From Metellina segmentata (lineage: Eukaryota > Arthropoda > Arachnida > Araneae > Tetragnathidae), in contig OX375878.1 of NCBI GenBank assembly GCA_947359465.1, forward strand, positions 72,159,916 to 72,223,915: 64,000 nucleotides of DNA, read 5' to 3'. Below, piece by piece: positions 13,409 to 25,201 of the stretch. A model generated the notes under the pieces. The model made no database searches. It saw nothing but the letters and a program-made list of their open reading frames with translations, and had not been told where the DNA came from. The translations under genes and the position numbers were made by a program. Within the stretch, counting starts at the first letter, position 1; each line of letters begins with the position of its first letter.

Positions 13409-13602
13409 GGGTTCCCCTAGTAGAAGTTTAAACCTTTGTCCAATTAGCATAAAAGAAGAAAATAACTATTGTAGAAGTCACTGAGGAAGAAACAAAACAT
13501 TCCGAGAGATAATCACACAGAATAGGTATATCAACACTTTTATTTTCAATTTTCAACGTTCAATTCAACATGCGTCAACGCATGTCTTATTGCATGCGTT
13601 TA

Positions 13603-13766
13603 AGGCCCGTTTACGATTCTCCGTATGTCCGCATGCGTAGGCTCCTCCTTAACGCATACGAAGCTACAGATAGGGTCTGCGCAATCCCGTCCATCTGTCA
13701 ATCACGTGGTTCTCCTCTATCATTGGTACGACGCATACGGACATTCGGAGAATCATAAACGGGCCC
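13603..13766. mobile_element. 164-bp MITE with 36-bp TIR and TTA TSD
   Basis: The left arm starts 'aggcccgtttacgattctcc'. The complement of the right arm starts 'gggcccgtttatgattctcc'. About 32 of the first 36 positions match. TTA flanks both sides (13600-13602 and 13767-13769), the PIF/Harbinger target duplication. It has no coding capacity and sits inside the left end of a larger Harbinger-like region. Confidence 0.75.
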
Positions 13767-13818
13767 TTAGAGGCATGCCCTTCACCTGTCCACACTCGTG
13801 CCTCACTTCAGTTTCAAG

Positions 13819-13902
13819 ATGGATGAAGCTGATGCTATTTTGTTTGGAGGAATCAGTGCGGCATTTTTAGTGATTAGGCAAGTAAATAAACGTAGGAAAT
13901 AG
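13819..13902 (+). pseudogene. Harbinger-type transposase N-terminus, truncated
   Basis: An ATG at 13819 opens a 27-codon frame beginning 'MDEADAILFGGISAAFLVI' and continuing to 'NKRRK' before TAG at 13900; past the stop the frame goes on 'RRAIWMK' and stops again. Harbinger nucleases often start with a short acidic stretch, a hydrophobic run and then a basic, arginine-rich tract, which is the order here. The DDE nuclease core is absent. The position just inside the left cluster of terminal motifs fits the usual layout. The frame is short, so this is a moderate call. Confidence 0.5.
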
Positions 13903-15557
13903 AGGCGAGCGATTTGGATGAAATAATACTTCAAAACTTGTAATGAGTATTTATTAATTTACGTTAAAATGTATTATTATTAAAATTTAATAATGATTGG
14001 AATCTTTCCTGTTATTCTTTCGACCAACAGATGTGGTAATTTTGTCCTTATGCGTGTTGTGAACCACTAAAAATAAATTCAAAACACAATGTATAAAGTG
14101 GTTACAAAACAGTTGTAAATAATCGTCGTTACCGATTTGCTGGATTTCAAAATTTTACTGCTGAAATCAGGAGATAAAACCTAACTGCATTTCGTTATAC
14201 GCAAGCACTTATAAATACTTGAGTTAAATATGAATAATAATATTTGCATACAATCTATGCATATGAACTTAGATGACTTTTAGTTTACAAATAATTGTAT
14301 TAATAATTAAAGGATAAATAAGTGTTTAAACGAAGTACATTTATCATATTTCTCTTTGCCGGCTTAAAAAGAAATTTGTTTCATATTCATCCTTATATTC
14401 ATCTTTAGAACCTGCACCATAACTGAGGAAACTTTAATGCATCCAACACAATGTTAATATTACACTGCTATAATAAAAAACTTAATTTGTCAGTTTTTAA
14501 TTAATTTCTTCAAATATGTTTAATTAATGCCTATACACATAGTCATATTTTCACTCATGATTATTTTTTCTTTAAATCTATTTATGAAAATAAAATACAT
14601 CAACAAAAGATTAACTCATATAGTGTTTCAACAAACAATAATTTGAACAGAAATATTTTAAATGCAATCATAATAAAGTTAAAGGCTCTTGTGTTGTTAT
14701 TTCGCTAGGGAAATTTAATAAATGCTCTTTTCGAGTTTTGAATAAATGACGTTTTTATTTATTTTTTAAATTTGATTCAAAATTGTTTTTACGTTTTTTA
14801 TTTATTTATTAATCATGACGTGTTTAATTTTTTTCGTATAAGATTTACAGTGTATGTTCCACAAACACTCATAAGACCTGTAGTTTTCTATAAAATCAAG
14901 AGTTTGTTCGTTATTCATAATAACACTAAAAAAACCAAACACAACAACTTCGGTTCACCAAAACACTGCAAATTGAAAGTTGAAGCGTACAGAAATCCAA
15001 GGCTGGTGGAACTACTTGCGCTACGCTGTGCGCTATGAAATACTGTTACTTCTGACTCATCTCGGGCATGCCTTGACGCATGCGTCCCTTGCGTCGAGGC
15101 ATGCGTTTAGCGCAAGCAAAAGCGCACAAGTGTGGACACTTATTCAAAGATCGAATCCAGGATGCGTTTTCTTGAGTCAATCAATCTTTCATTGCTTGAT
15201 TTCAACCTGAAGAGATGCGTGAAGATTCTATTGTTTACAAGAGCTCAGTGTAACTTTTCACGTTGAAATCAGAACCAGAATGTCGCACACAATATACTTA
15301 GAGAAAAATTGAAAAAAGCCCTAGAAAGTCTTACGCTTTTCGAAAAAGCTCGTTGGTTGAAGCTGTAAAGTGTTTCATATCATAATAACTAGGCAATAAA
15401 ACATGGTCCCCGTCATAATCTGTAAGCAGTTTTGTAGTTTCTAATTTCAAAATTATAGATCTCGGAAGTCCCTACAAAAATTTTCAATCATCGTGTAGCG
15501 TTCCGTGAATGAGTAAAGTAATACAATGTTTTCCAAAAACGCCATCGCCGTGCTTTT

Positions 15558-15605
15558 GCTTGGCACAGTTTAGCCAAATATGGCCCTCGATCATCCACAA
15601 AGTCC
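15558..15605 (+). mobile_element. SINE tail fragment (family 1 tail)
   Basis: 'ttggcacagtttagccaaat' followed by 'atggccct' and 'atccacaaagtcc' matches the module at 3.3, 32.6 and 37.7 kb with a decayed end. Confidence 0.55.
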
Positions 15606-15672
15606 ATCCCCAAAAATCCCAAGTTTGCGAATCTCGTCCTAGGGAGCTGAATTCCTTGGACACCCTACTAAA

Positions 15673-15928
15673 TTTTATGGTTCGTTTATGGGTAGTCAAA
15701 TATTATGTAGAGGGGCACTCTACCTCACTCATTAGGTCTTAAGGCAGTTGTTTGTAACAAGACACACTTACACCAACTCCTAAGAACCCGAATCTCTTAG
15801 GCTCCCAAGTATTTTTATGGTTCGTTTATGGGCAGTCAAATATGTAGAGGGTCACAACCTCACTCATTAGGTCTTATGACAGTTTTAACAAGGGCACCAA
15901 CTTCTAAGGATCGTCTATCCCCAAATTT
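15673..15928. repeat. Direct duplication with 140-bp period, 2 copies
   Basis: 'ttttatggttcgtttatggg' begins both copies (15673 and 15813). Each continues through 'cctcactcattaggtctta' and ends near 'caactcctaag'/'caacttctaag'. The second copy has small deletions. Confidence 0.8.
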
Positions 15929-16662
15929 ATGATTGGGGATATACTGTATTTGTTTTTATCATTGTGGTTCTTGGTATCGGAAATATGCAGATAGGGACAT
16001 TCGATCTTATTCAGTCAAATGGACGCTATTACAGAAGACAGGAACGTCAACTCTTACCAGTCGAGCTTTCTTATCCCCGTAATATTTCGGTGGTTGGGAC
16101 CAAATTCCTCCTACCCATAGCTGGTACCAAAGAAAGCATCCAGGAGGTACCCGCAAATTCGAGGGTTATGGTGATCAGCAAACAACTACCTCTAGATTGA
16201 TCAGTGGACCTTTGAAATTAATTTAATTCCATCGTGGTTTTAAAGTTTTACCGACTTGTCGGAAACACAATATAGGGAAAGCCTCTTCTAGTCGCCTTGC
16301 ATATTTAGGGATGTCCTGGATGGATCTGTATTTTAATCCTATGCTTGTATTCAACCGTTTAAAGGTGCATGAACTCAAGCAGTTGATATAGTTTGTCTAG
16401 GTCACGCGGTATAAGAAAAGCTGTGGTTGAGGCCATGCCTAAAAATCCTGTGGGGTAAATTTTACAAATAAACAGTTAATATTGATGATGAAATGCATTC
16501 CACAGTAAATTGCTTCGAAAGCACTCAATTCTGCATGAAACAATGTGAGTCTTATTTGGCGCTCCGCAATAATTTCTTCAAATTCACATCACTAAACAAA
16601 AACTGAAAACAGAAAGACAAATACTTACTGTTTTCAGTTTTACAAAGGTAATTGGTAATTTT

Positions 16663-16745
16663 TTAGTTAACGTCGTACTAGAGCAACACAACGGGCTGTT
16701 GACGACGGTCCGGGATCAGTCCCTTAAGGGAAAGATCCGACAGTT
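16663..16745 (-). mobile_element. SINE 3' part (family 2 tail), minus strand
   Basis: On the plus strand it reads 'ttagttaacgtcgtactaga', 'gcaacacaacgggctgttga', then 'gaccggtcc'-like and 'gggatcagtcccttaaggg'. This is the complement of the family 2 tail module seen at 35.6 and 61.95 kb. Confidence 0.65.
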
Positions 16746-16749
16746 TTAC

Positions 16750-19700
16750 AAAGGAAACCTATTCATAATGATCTGTAATGACAGCAAAACTAAAAAAAAA
16801 TTAATTAGATTTTTTGAGTTCTGTCTTAATGTGGAAATCTACATTTTTAATATCTTAATTCAATACTGGCTCACTGGGGGACATAAGTTTTTACTATTCT
16901 TTGTATTTTTGTAGTAACTTTAAAGTCATTTTTTTTTCAAAATGTGATCCATGAACGGTATCTTGAAATTCGACGACCTGGTAGTTTAATTTCTAAGATG
17001 GAATTTAAATAAAGTCGTGTTAAAAAAAAACAGGAACATTGCGATTAGTGCTGTCCCTATTAAAGAGACTTCATGAAGCAATCATCTTATAAATTCGGTA
17101 AAGAAATTTTGAACTTTTTGATTAACCATGGGTACAACAGCTGTAGCAAAACAAATTATCATAAAATCGCGCGAATTCGCGCCCATTGCGTGTTTTGCGT
17201 GTGGTTGATGTCACTAAGATTTCCGCATTTGCGCAGGTGATGGAGTAAGAGAGAACTGCGTACAAAAGGAAACATCTTCCCAGCTGTTCCATAATGGTTC
17301 GATGTAATTACGTCAAACGAAGGCAGAGGTGTTAAAATATCCGATGTGATGTCTATTGTGAACGTTTCCTCGGTTTTTCTTTGCCCTTCGTCAGCAGTTT
17401 CTGATCCATTTTTTTGTCGCCCTACATCCAGAAACAAACATCGCAAAAAGTTTAGTTTCAGAAAATTTCACTATCACAGTCGTTTAATCTGGTTTAAATA
17501 AGATTGAAAAGTGTAAATTTGTGATGTGGTAGCCTACCCACTTTTTAACTTGTAAAAACGATAGTCCAATGGATGAGGTTTGGATTTTTTTAACTTAATG
17601 TACTGTTCAGATCTAACTAATGTTCGAATCCATTTTATTCGGCTGGCTTTTAAGATACGATAATCACGTCTGCCTACAGTAGTTATCCCACTTCTGACCC
17701 TATGTAATATAATGGCTTTTACCAATTTAACCTAAAACCGCTTTATTCATTCTCAATAGATTCTGCTCCCCTCACCGAGCATAGAACATGGCTACATTTA
17801 AAACGTTTGAGGAGGTTAGTCTCGCAGTACAAATTAACATACACAACAAGAAAGAAATTTTTTTTATTGCTATCTATGCGTTTCTTCCTTATTGTTAAAT
17901 CTATACTCACCGTGTCGCCTAAGCTCTGGATTCGAATCTCGGTCTTGGCTTCAATGTTCATAATAGTTCGCAATCCACTTTAATTGCTACATACAACTCA
18001 AATAAGCCTTTGCGTAACAGAAAATGACCGCGCTGAGCTACTAATAAAATCAAACACAGTTTCGCCAATTCTTTGGGAGCGGAACATTTTGAAAGAGACC
18101 CCAATATTTTACCTAAAGGCTATATACTTTAAAAGGAATAATTGACTTTATGAAATCAAACTTTTGCAGTTTTTATTCCATTAGTACGAAATTTGCAGAC
18201 TTAACTAAACATATAACTTACACAAAGTTTCATCCAAAAATATCAAGTTATTCGGAGGATATGCAAGAAGTGGTTAAAACTTTTAATAAATTAGCAGACA
18301 TACAGGTCTTATACGCATTACTTTTCCCATGTATCGTCAAAATTTTAATTACCTCTGAATAAAATTAACTCTATTTGGTATGTGCATCGCGCAATTCTAT
18401 AGCAAAAATCATAATCTTAATTCATTGCACCATATTTTTTTTAAAGGTTGAAAGTAAATGGGCTGCAATATCACAAATTTATACTTTTCAATCTTATTAA
18501 ACCAGAACAATTTTGTTCGGAAACACCTAAAATTTCGTAAAATCAAAAGCGTAAGTTAAACAATATTTGAAACTAAATATTTCAAAATATGAAATGCCAA
18601 CAAACCTATAGTATAATACGACGTTAAAATGGCAAGAATATGGGATTTTAGATAAAATTAACGGCATTTAAAAAAATATGTCGTATTTTGGCCTCAAAAT
18701 TTCATCTTCAATGGTTTTCAATGTATAGTAAGTATTGTACATATTGTTGTCCATAGTGTATTTGGTCTAGAATTCAGTGTAAATTCTGCTTATTCCAATC
18801 TTCTGTCGCATTTTACATTTATTTCTCCTCGACGATTGTGTTTTTGGACCGTCGTCATTTTTTTCTCGCTTGTTTGGCACAAATTTTGACCAACCATGTT
18901 TTTTTTTTTCCTTCCAACTGTCTGGTCTTACTTTTAAATGGGTCCATAAAAGTATCTTGATCAAGTCCTGGTTGCTGCTTTATGAGTTTAAATACAATAA
19001 AAATATAACTTTTGCAACTGAGGGAAAATGTTCGTTTGCCGTTGACGCCTGACAAATCAAACTGCTTAAATTCGTAACCCTGGTTTGTTCGTTAGTTTTA
19101 TGCCATGTAAATATTTATTTTGTTTTCAAATTTTTACTCCCTTAAAATTTTCTAGAATCTTAGGACATTGAGGACGACTAGGATAAGAAATGGTGAGATT
19201 TAAATTATGCGTTACTCTTCGATTCATGAAGCTTAATTGCATTTGATACTTATATTTTTTCCTGATTACCATTCTTCTGGAATTTACCTTGAATGAGGTT
19301 TGAAGAACGCAAACGTACTCAGTCTGAGATCTTTATCATCACATCTGGAATATTTTTTATTTCTCCCCTTTACTCTCATCTATGTATCGTAAATTTACCT
19401 AGACTGGTTTTTCGTACCACAGCCGTAGGCTGTTAAAAAGCAAACGTGGGGAGAATTATTAATGGCAGAAAGTTATGTGCGTTCATTCTGAACTCGTTCC
19501 AAACATTCTTGTTTACTTCGCCGGTAAAGCTTCCCTCTCGAAGCGTTAATTTTTTGTGAAATTAATTTTGACGTTTCCGCGACTGCCGGAAGTGTCAAAG
19601 CTGTAACTTTTTTGCACATTTCTTGTCCCTGTCCAACAGTTTAGCCAGTGGTAGATTGAGTGACTAAAAACATACAGTGTTGCGTGACAATTTTTTTTTT

Positions 19701-22030
19701 CTAAATCTATACCGTGTTCAACGAAAGCAGAAACCGAAGTAAAATAAAGCCGTGTAGAAATAGGCGAAATAAATCACGGAATAGATCAAAGAATAAACAC
19801 GAACGCCAAGCACAAGCAATGTTTTTCGCTATTGTTCACCAACTGTTTAAGATTATAAACGGCCAAATAAATTATCGAAAACAAACAACAAAAATAAAAT
19901 TTCCAGCATAATTTAAAAAAAAAATTACAAACATACTCTAAATAAAATAAAAGAATCAAAGTTGTCAATTTAAAAATTCGTATTTCAAAATAAAATTTCT
20001 TGATGTTGCGAAGGATTCCTAACTGATGTAGTTCGCAATTTAAGTAGTTTGGAAATGAAAATGCGACTTTTAAATATCATTTTTAAACAATTTTGCAAAA
20101 TATGTTTTGGGAATGAGTGGAGAAAGAAACTTTGAGAAATGCTTGTTTTTGAGGAATGGAGTTTAATTTTGAGGAATATTTCGTAAGTGACCTTGAAATC
20201 GTGATGGTTGTGTTCCGACGGGATACAATTGCAGAACGATCATGATCTACAAGCCCTCGGCTGTCTATTGAATTTTCACTGGAGATGTTTTCTAAATTTA
20301 AGTTGTAGTTGATTCAAGCGAAAAAATACTACTCTTTAAGGTAGCTCAAATACCAAAGAGCTTGTGAAAATTCATTGTCAGGAATATATTTTGACCAAAC
20401 GGTTTGGTTTTTATTTAAAGTATACCTGAAGGGAAAAAAATCTCCAACCAATAATGCATTGTATTATAAATGTGCTTATATTGCTTACGAGTCAAAGGAT
20501 GGTTTGTTTAAAATTATTGATAAAAGGCCCATTTGAAAACTACTGTATGTATTTAATGAAGAATAAATTTATTACAAATTGAAAGATTAATAAATTGTTT
20601 GTTGTGTCTGCAGATCCGGAATTCCATTCATACTAGCCACAATGTCCGCTTGTTTCCTGTTCTAACAGAAAGAACAACAACCCCATTTAAACAGTCAATA
20701 TGTGTTCTTTTCGAATTTGGAATGCTAAATTTGTAATTCTAATACACGGGAATATCATTTTTGTTCAGATGCACATCTCACTTGTTTTTGTTGTCTGCTT
20801 TGGTGTACAATATAAACTTCCTTCGCTCACGTGCATGGAATGAATTGTCTGAAAATGTGTGGATCAAATCTTAAGTCCCGTCAGATATGTTTAGACGGGA
20901 AGAAATATCGGAGGAACTTAAGCGTGAAGAATGACGCATTTGTTCGGATGCTACGCTACCATTTCGAATAGTTTAATGGCTTCCTTGAAAAACAGGAAGT
21001 GACCTCACAGCTTTATTGGCGGCAACTCGTTTTACTTTGTCTCACAGTTTAACAGCGAAATGCTTCTGAAGACAATTTCTGTAAACGGAAATTTTTTGTA
21101 CATAATGAAAAAAATTACTCATTAAAAGTGGATATGCTAAGTTTTGGTGAATTTAATCGCGGGACTGAAGATAGGAAAAAAATGACGTTTTACCTAGTCT
21201 ATTAAAGTCGTTCAAATGTTAACAGTTCAGATTTTTATGTTCCACGCGCCGGAATGGTCGCCGATTAGGTTTGTCTCTGGCCTTTGATGCAATATGGTCT
21301 GGTTCTAATTCTGGACTTGACTTGACTATTCGCGTTGAAGCCATGGTCCATGCTTAATTTTCCATTTTTCTAACAAATATGACCGTAGAGCAATAAAAAT
21401 GTATATCTTCCACTAAACACCAACAATCGCCGTAGACACAAATCAATTTTTCTTTTTCAAATAAAAGCTTTGTAAAGTTTATTTTATGTTTACAAAACAT
21501 GTTGAAAAATTCTTTTGAACTGGAGTTTTAAAAACGGTTAGTTGTAGAAACGACAATCGGATTCAGTAGATACCAAATTAGGATAATCAGGGCTAAAGTT
21601 CGGGAATGCACATGCTGAGCAGCCATTAAAAGCAGCAAATACCAACAGTCATTAGAAAACGTGTCATGATGTTTTTGCAACCGAACTTTTAACGAAAGCT
21701 TTTTGAATTTTTGAGGCTCAAATTTCAAGTCGAGGCAGTATTGAATATAATTTTTTGAACAAAATGAATATTTTCGTCCATTGTTTTAAGTGTAACAAGT
21801 GAAAAATTTAGATTTATGTTCAGCTTTTTTCTTCATCTCACTTATAAATCTGAGTCCCAGTAAACAACACGAGTATGATTACTTTTAAAATTCGAAACTT
21901 CTACAATTTCAATTTCTACTTCAACAATTATTTCAGTACAAAATATGCTTGTTGTAGAACATGTTGGGAAAGTTTAAATGCCATATTATAAAAATTTGGA
22001 GATTCCTCGAAAATAAAGTGGTGATTTTGT
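16750..22030. other. AT-rich intergenic DNA, largely unassigned
   Basis: No supported gene. One 95-codon minus-strand frame (17446-17159) has a plausible acceptor ('gtttctggatgtag') before 'GRQKNGSETADEG', but no family resemblance; it is listed only as a weak exon candidate under findings. A box-B-like 'ggattcgaatctcgg' near 17928 lacks a box A. Confidence 0.4.
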
Positions 22031-22037
22031 GAAAATT

Positions 22038-22044
22038 GGGGGGG

Positions 22045-22104
<60 letters not shown>
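22038..22104. repeat. Poly-G run and (AT)n microsatellite
   Basis: Ten G residues (22038-22047) are followed by a pure AT/TA alternation of about 57 bp, abutting the 5' side of the interspersed repeat at 22106. Confidence 0.9.
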
Positions 22105-22105
<1 letters not shown>

Positions 22106-22108
<3 letters not shown>

Positions 22109-22436
22109 CTGAATAACCCGACGTTGCTCGGGTTTTAAATATGATTGCGACATTTCCCTGTGTTAACTCATGCACAAACCCTGTAGAACGTGTTTCTTTA
22201 CCTATGTCCATCGATTGCAGATAAACAAACTTTCGATTTTGAAATTGGGGCTTCGAGGGGCACTTTTAGGACTACCTGTGTGCCAATTTTCATAGCTACA
22301 GATTGGTCTGAAGACAGGGAAGAAATAGCCTATGCTTTCCGCAGTGTACCAAATTTGGTGTGGATTGGTTAAATGGTGTAGATTTGTATAGGGAATATGC
22401 ACACTCACACAAATACATACGCCCACACACCCACAT

Positions 22437-22440
<4 letters not shown>
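22106..22440 (+). mobile_element. Interspersed repeat 'aacccg...ctcgggttt', copy 1
   Basis: Starts 'tagctgaataacccgacg' and contains 'tgctcgggttttaaatatga', 'cattgggg'-like text, 'ggactacctgtgtgcc', 'ggtctgaagacagg', 'gtggattgg', and ends 'cacacccacatcctt' before a second (AT)n. A second copy lies at 36151-36470 in the same orientation. The layout resembles the non-coding 3' part of a widespread arthropod non-LTR-type repeat, with a simple-repeat 3' end. No reverse-transcriptase frame is present. Confidence 0.65.

Positions 22441-22469
<29 letters not shown>
22441..22469. repeat. (AT)n microsatellite at the repeat's 3' end
   Basis: Continuous AT alternation directly after 'cacatcctt'. Confidence 0.9.
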
Positions 22470-22471
<2 letters not shown>

Positions 22472-23764
22472 TTTAAAACTTTCAATATATTGAAACAAAA
22501 ATGGGGGGGGGAAGTAACAATTGCATAAAATCAACTATCCAAATCTCAAATTCGATACCCGTTTTGTATTTTGTAATTAATACGGGTGTATCATAGTAGT
22601 TATTTTCTATAATTTGTATCCTATTACAAACTTACAAGGGGGCTTCCCCTCTCGCCACAACGTCAACCCCACAAACATTCTTCATTGATTCGTTGCTCGA
22701 ACCATGTTCGTTTCACCCGCACCCATCTAAACATTTGACAAAATTACTTTGATAAATAAAAAGTATCAATTTCAGAAATTTTATAAGTGTAAAAAGAAAC
22801 CTATCAATTACAAATTAAGGATATTGATTTAAGATGCTGGGCACATATCATGAAAATAGTAAGGCCCGACTATGGAGCAATAGTGATTACCACGTTCCAT
22901 TTCTTGAGACATTGCTTATAATTTTTTAAGAATTTTTAACCTTTCCCCCCCGATCAGCCGAATGAAATCTTAAAAATATCGGGGCAATGCAATTATTTCG
23001 GAAGTACTCACTTAGACTAAACTAATGCCTCTTGACCGTTTTTCACCTTTACAGTTGTCCAATAAATAATTTTTTACTGATTGGTTATGAATATTGACTT
23101 TCGTTGTTTTTGAATGCAATACTTCTACAGCACTCAAATAATACGTTCAATTTAGTTTTAAAATACGAACGAAACACATCGGGCATGTTTTGTTTTTCTA
23201 TCCAGTAAAGAAATGTGTTCTCCATCTTCGAATTTGATTGTCGAGCGGAATAGTTTGATGCTGGATCTTGTCTTAAAAGAAATGTAAATTAAGCCTTTTT
23301 TCGCGGCACATAAGAGAAATACCGATTCTTCCAACATAATTCGAATGTTTGAAACTGCTCTTGTGACCTTAGGGAAACGAATTAAAAAATGTTTTCAATT
23401 ATTTGTCTTGTGTGTGGTAGCTGAGTTGTGAATCGGCAGCTTATCAGCCCCAAGCAACTCAAGTCTTGCCGCTACGTTTGATGTTCACGCTGCGGCGTGT
23501 TTGATGCTTATTCAAATAAAAACTACACGTTTTGTTTATCTTGACAATCATAGGATTACGTCTAAGCAGGATACGGGTTCATGGGCACGGCTTTGTTATT
23601 ATAATCAGGGCAAAAAAAATTCTTGTTACTTTTATGTTGGGTATGAAGCGCATCTTCGCATGTTTTATTGTGTGCTGTGTAAGCTATTTCTGCGCGTAAT
23701 GCAGTTATTACAGTTAAATCTCTCTATAACCCCTTGATACACACGTTTAATCAGATAACAGGTC
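22470..23764. other. AT-rich DNA, nothing recognised
   Basis: Reading frames are under 80 codons; no transposon end or RNA gene was seen. Confidence 0.4.
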
Positions 23765-23932
23765 TATAGTCCGTTGTGTTGCTCTAGTACGACGTTAATT
23801 AAAAATTACCATTACCAGATAACAGGTTTAACTAAGACAAGTCTTAGTCAGATAACATGTACTACTTCCCATGATGTCGTTGTTGCATTGCTACAGTAAG
23901 ACTTTAATTAAAATACCTACCTACCCTTGATA
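23765..23932 (+). mobile_element. Two adjacent SINE tails (family 2)
   Basis: 'ccgttgtgttgctctagtac' plus 'gacgttaattaaaaattacc' (23770-23813) is followed by a decayed repeat of the same module ending 'actttaattaaaatacctac' (about 23899-23925). Heads are not visible. Confidence 0.6.
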
Positions 23933-24228
23933 CCATAGGTAGAATAAGATAAACAGCGACTTCAAACTCGATTTTCAAATACGATCAGTGGCGATGACAA
24001 TAACAACAGTTAGGTGAGACAGGGATTTTCAAACGTTTTCACCTCATGGCACACGTACCAATTGCTAAAATTCTGCAGCTCACCAAAAAATATAAAATTT
24101 TAAAATATACAGGGTGTCCATAAAATCTTTACCGTTTCAAATATTTCTTACAAAGGCAAATAAAAAGACACATAAGTTGAAATTATTACAAACTGAGACG
24201 GAAAATTTACGGTTTTTTTTGCCTCATT

Positions 24229-24493
24229 TTATACACTTCTAGTTGCTCGAAGCACATCAAGACGGTACCCACTCGATTTCTTGCCATTTTCGCTATAGTA
24301 AACCCTCATCAATGGCGGCAATGACATACACAGTATATTTAACATAACCCCATAGAAAAAAGTCGAGCGGAGTGATATCTGGTGAACTTGGGGGGCCCGG
24401 AATCGGGCCACACCTTCCAATCCCCCGGTCTGGAAATATTTCATTTAAGAAACCACGAACATCCTGTCCCCAATGTGTTAGTGTATGGAACAA
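24229..24493 (-). pseudogene. mariner-like transposase C-terminal part, broken
   Basis: On the minus strand one frame reads 'SPDITPLDFFLWGYVK' (about 24410-24360), the typical block around the third catalytic Asp of mariner-type transposases. A frameshift follows, and another frame gives 'GYRLDVLRATRSV' before the stop (about 24270-24229), the usual C-terminus ('EYRLDV.RAT'). The N-terminal helix-turn-helix and the first two catalytic Asp residues are missing. It cannot encode an active enzyme. Confidence 0.75.
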
Positions 24494-24626
24494 AGGTACG
24501 GGACATCACTAATCTAAGGCAGAGGGTCACTGATTCCATTGGTGAGGGTATGCTACAGCGGTAAAACATCGAGTGCCGTCTTAATGTGGTTCGTGCAACT
24601 AATGGTGCCTACATAGAGATGTAATA
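24475..24626 (+). pseudogene. Second, inverted mariner transposase C-terminus
   Basis: The plus strand reads 'VYGTKVRDITNLRQRVTDSI' then 'GEGMLQR', a stop, then 'NIECRLNVVRATNGAYIEM' and a final stop at about 24626. This is the same C-terminal domain as on the minus strand at 24229-24300, facing the other way. The conserved 'W' after 'LQR' has become a stop-containing stretch. Confidence 0.7.
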
Positions 24627-24948
24627 AATGAGGCAAAACAAAAAAACTTAAATATACACGTCCCATTTTATAATAATTCTCCATTTTTCTGTCTTTTCAT
24701 TTGTCTTTGCAATACATTTTTGAAATTGTAGAGACTTTATGGACACCCTGTATGTTGCTTTGCCACTCTGACAAAAAAAAAGTGTAACTTCGATTGATTT
24801 GTGAAATTTAATAACTTTTTTCTTCACATTGACTTTTTTAAGAAGCATTTTCGAAACAATTTATTTGTGATTTTGTTTTTGAAAAAATACTCACAATTAT
24901 TTTTACGTGTATTAAAAATACGGGAAACACTTGAAATGATTTGAAGCT

Positions 24949-25201
24949 ATCACAGTAAGAGTGGCCTAACCCACCAACATACTCAGTGAAGATAAACGCA
25001 ATTTTCTAGCCCCTGTTTTTTTTTATCTATTTTTTATTTACCCACTATTCGTATTCTGAAAATTCGTTTTTCAGTGATCAATAAGTTATTTTGTAATTTT
25101 AGAAGACCAACATGCGCACATAAACAAAGTAAAAGTTCTTAATAAAAGGTAATAAATAAAATTTTCGGGATTCTGTGGGTTAGGTCACTCTTGCTCTGAT
25201 A
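24949..25201. mobile_element. MITE with about 25-bp TIR and TA TSD
   Basis: The left arm reads 'tcacagtaagagtggcctaa' and the complement of the right arm 'tcagagcaagagtgacctaa', both followed by 'cccac'. TA flanks each side in 'gcTA' and 'TAgtc'. The interior is AT-rich and non-coding. It lies inside the hAT-like MITE. Confidence 0.65.

Larger units (their letters stand above)
13565..15125 (+). mobile_element. PIF/Harbinger-like element (approximate limits)
   Basis: Both ends carry clusters of 'gcatgcgt'/'acgcatgc' motifs: 13568-13600 on the left and 15067-15113 on the right. 'ggcatgccttgacgcatgcg' on the right is matched in inverted orientation by the left cluster once the inserted MITE at 13603-13766 is removed. 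Just inside the left end lies a Harbinger-type transposase start. The interior is AT-rich and decayed. Exact termini could not be fixed. Confidence 0.45.
24110..24750 (-). mobile_element. mariner-like foldback element with TA TSD
   Basis: The left end 'cagggtgtccataaaatctt' and the complement of the right end 'cagggtgtccataaagtctc' form the TIR; TA flanks both sides (24108-24109 and 24751-24752). Similarity between the two ends continues inward for about 200 bp as an imperfect inverted repeat. Both arms carry the C-terminal codons of a mariner-type transposase, on opposite strands, so the element is an inverted duplication of one transposon 3' end rather than a simple deletion. It is inserted in the hAT-like MITE at 24020-25297. 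Confidence 0.75.
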
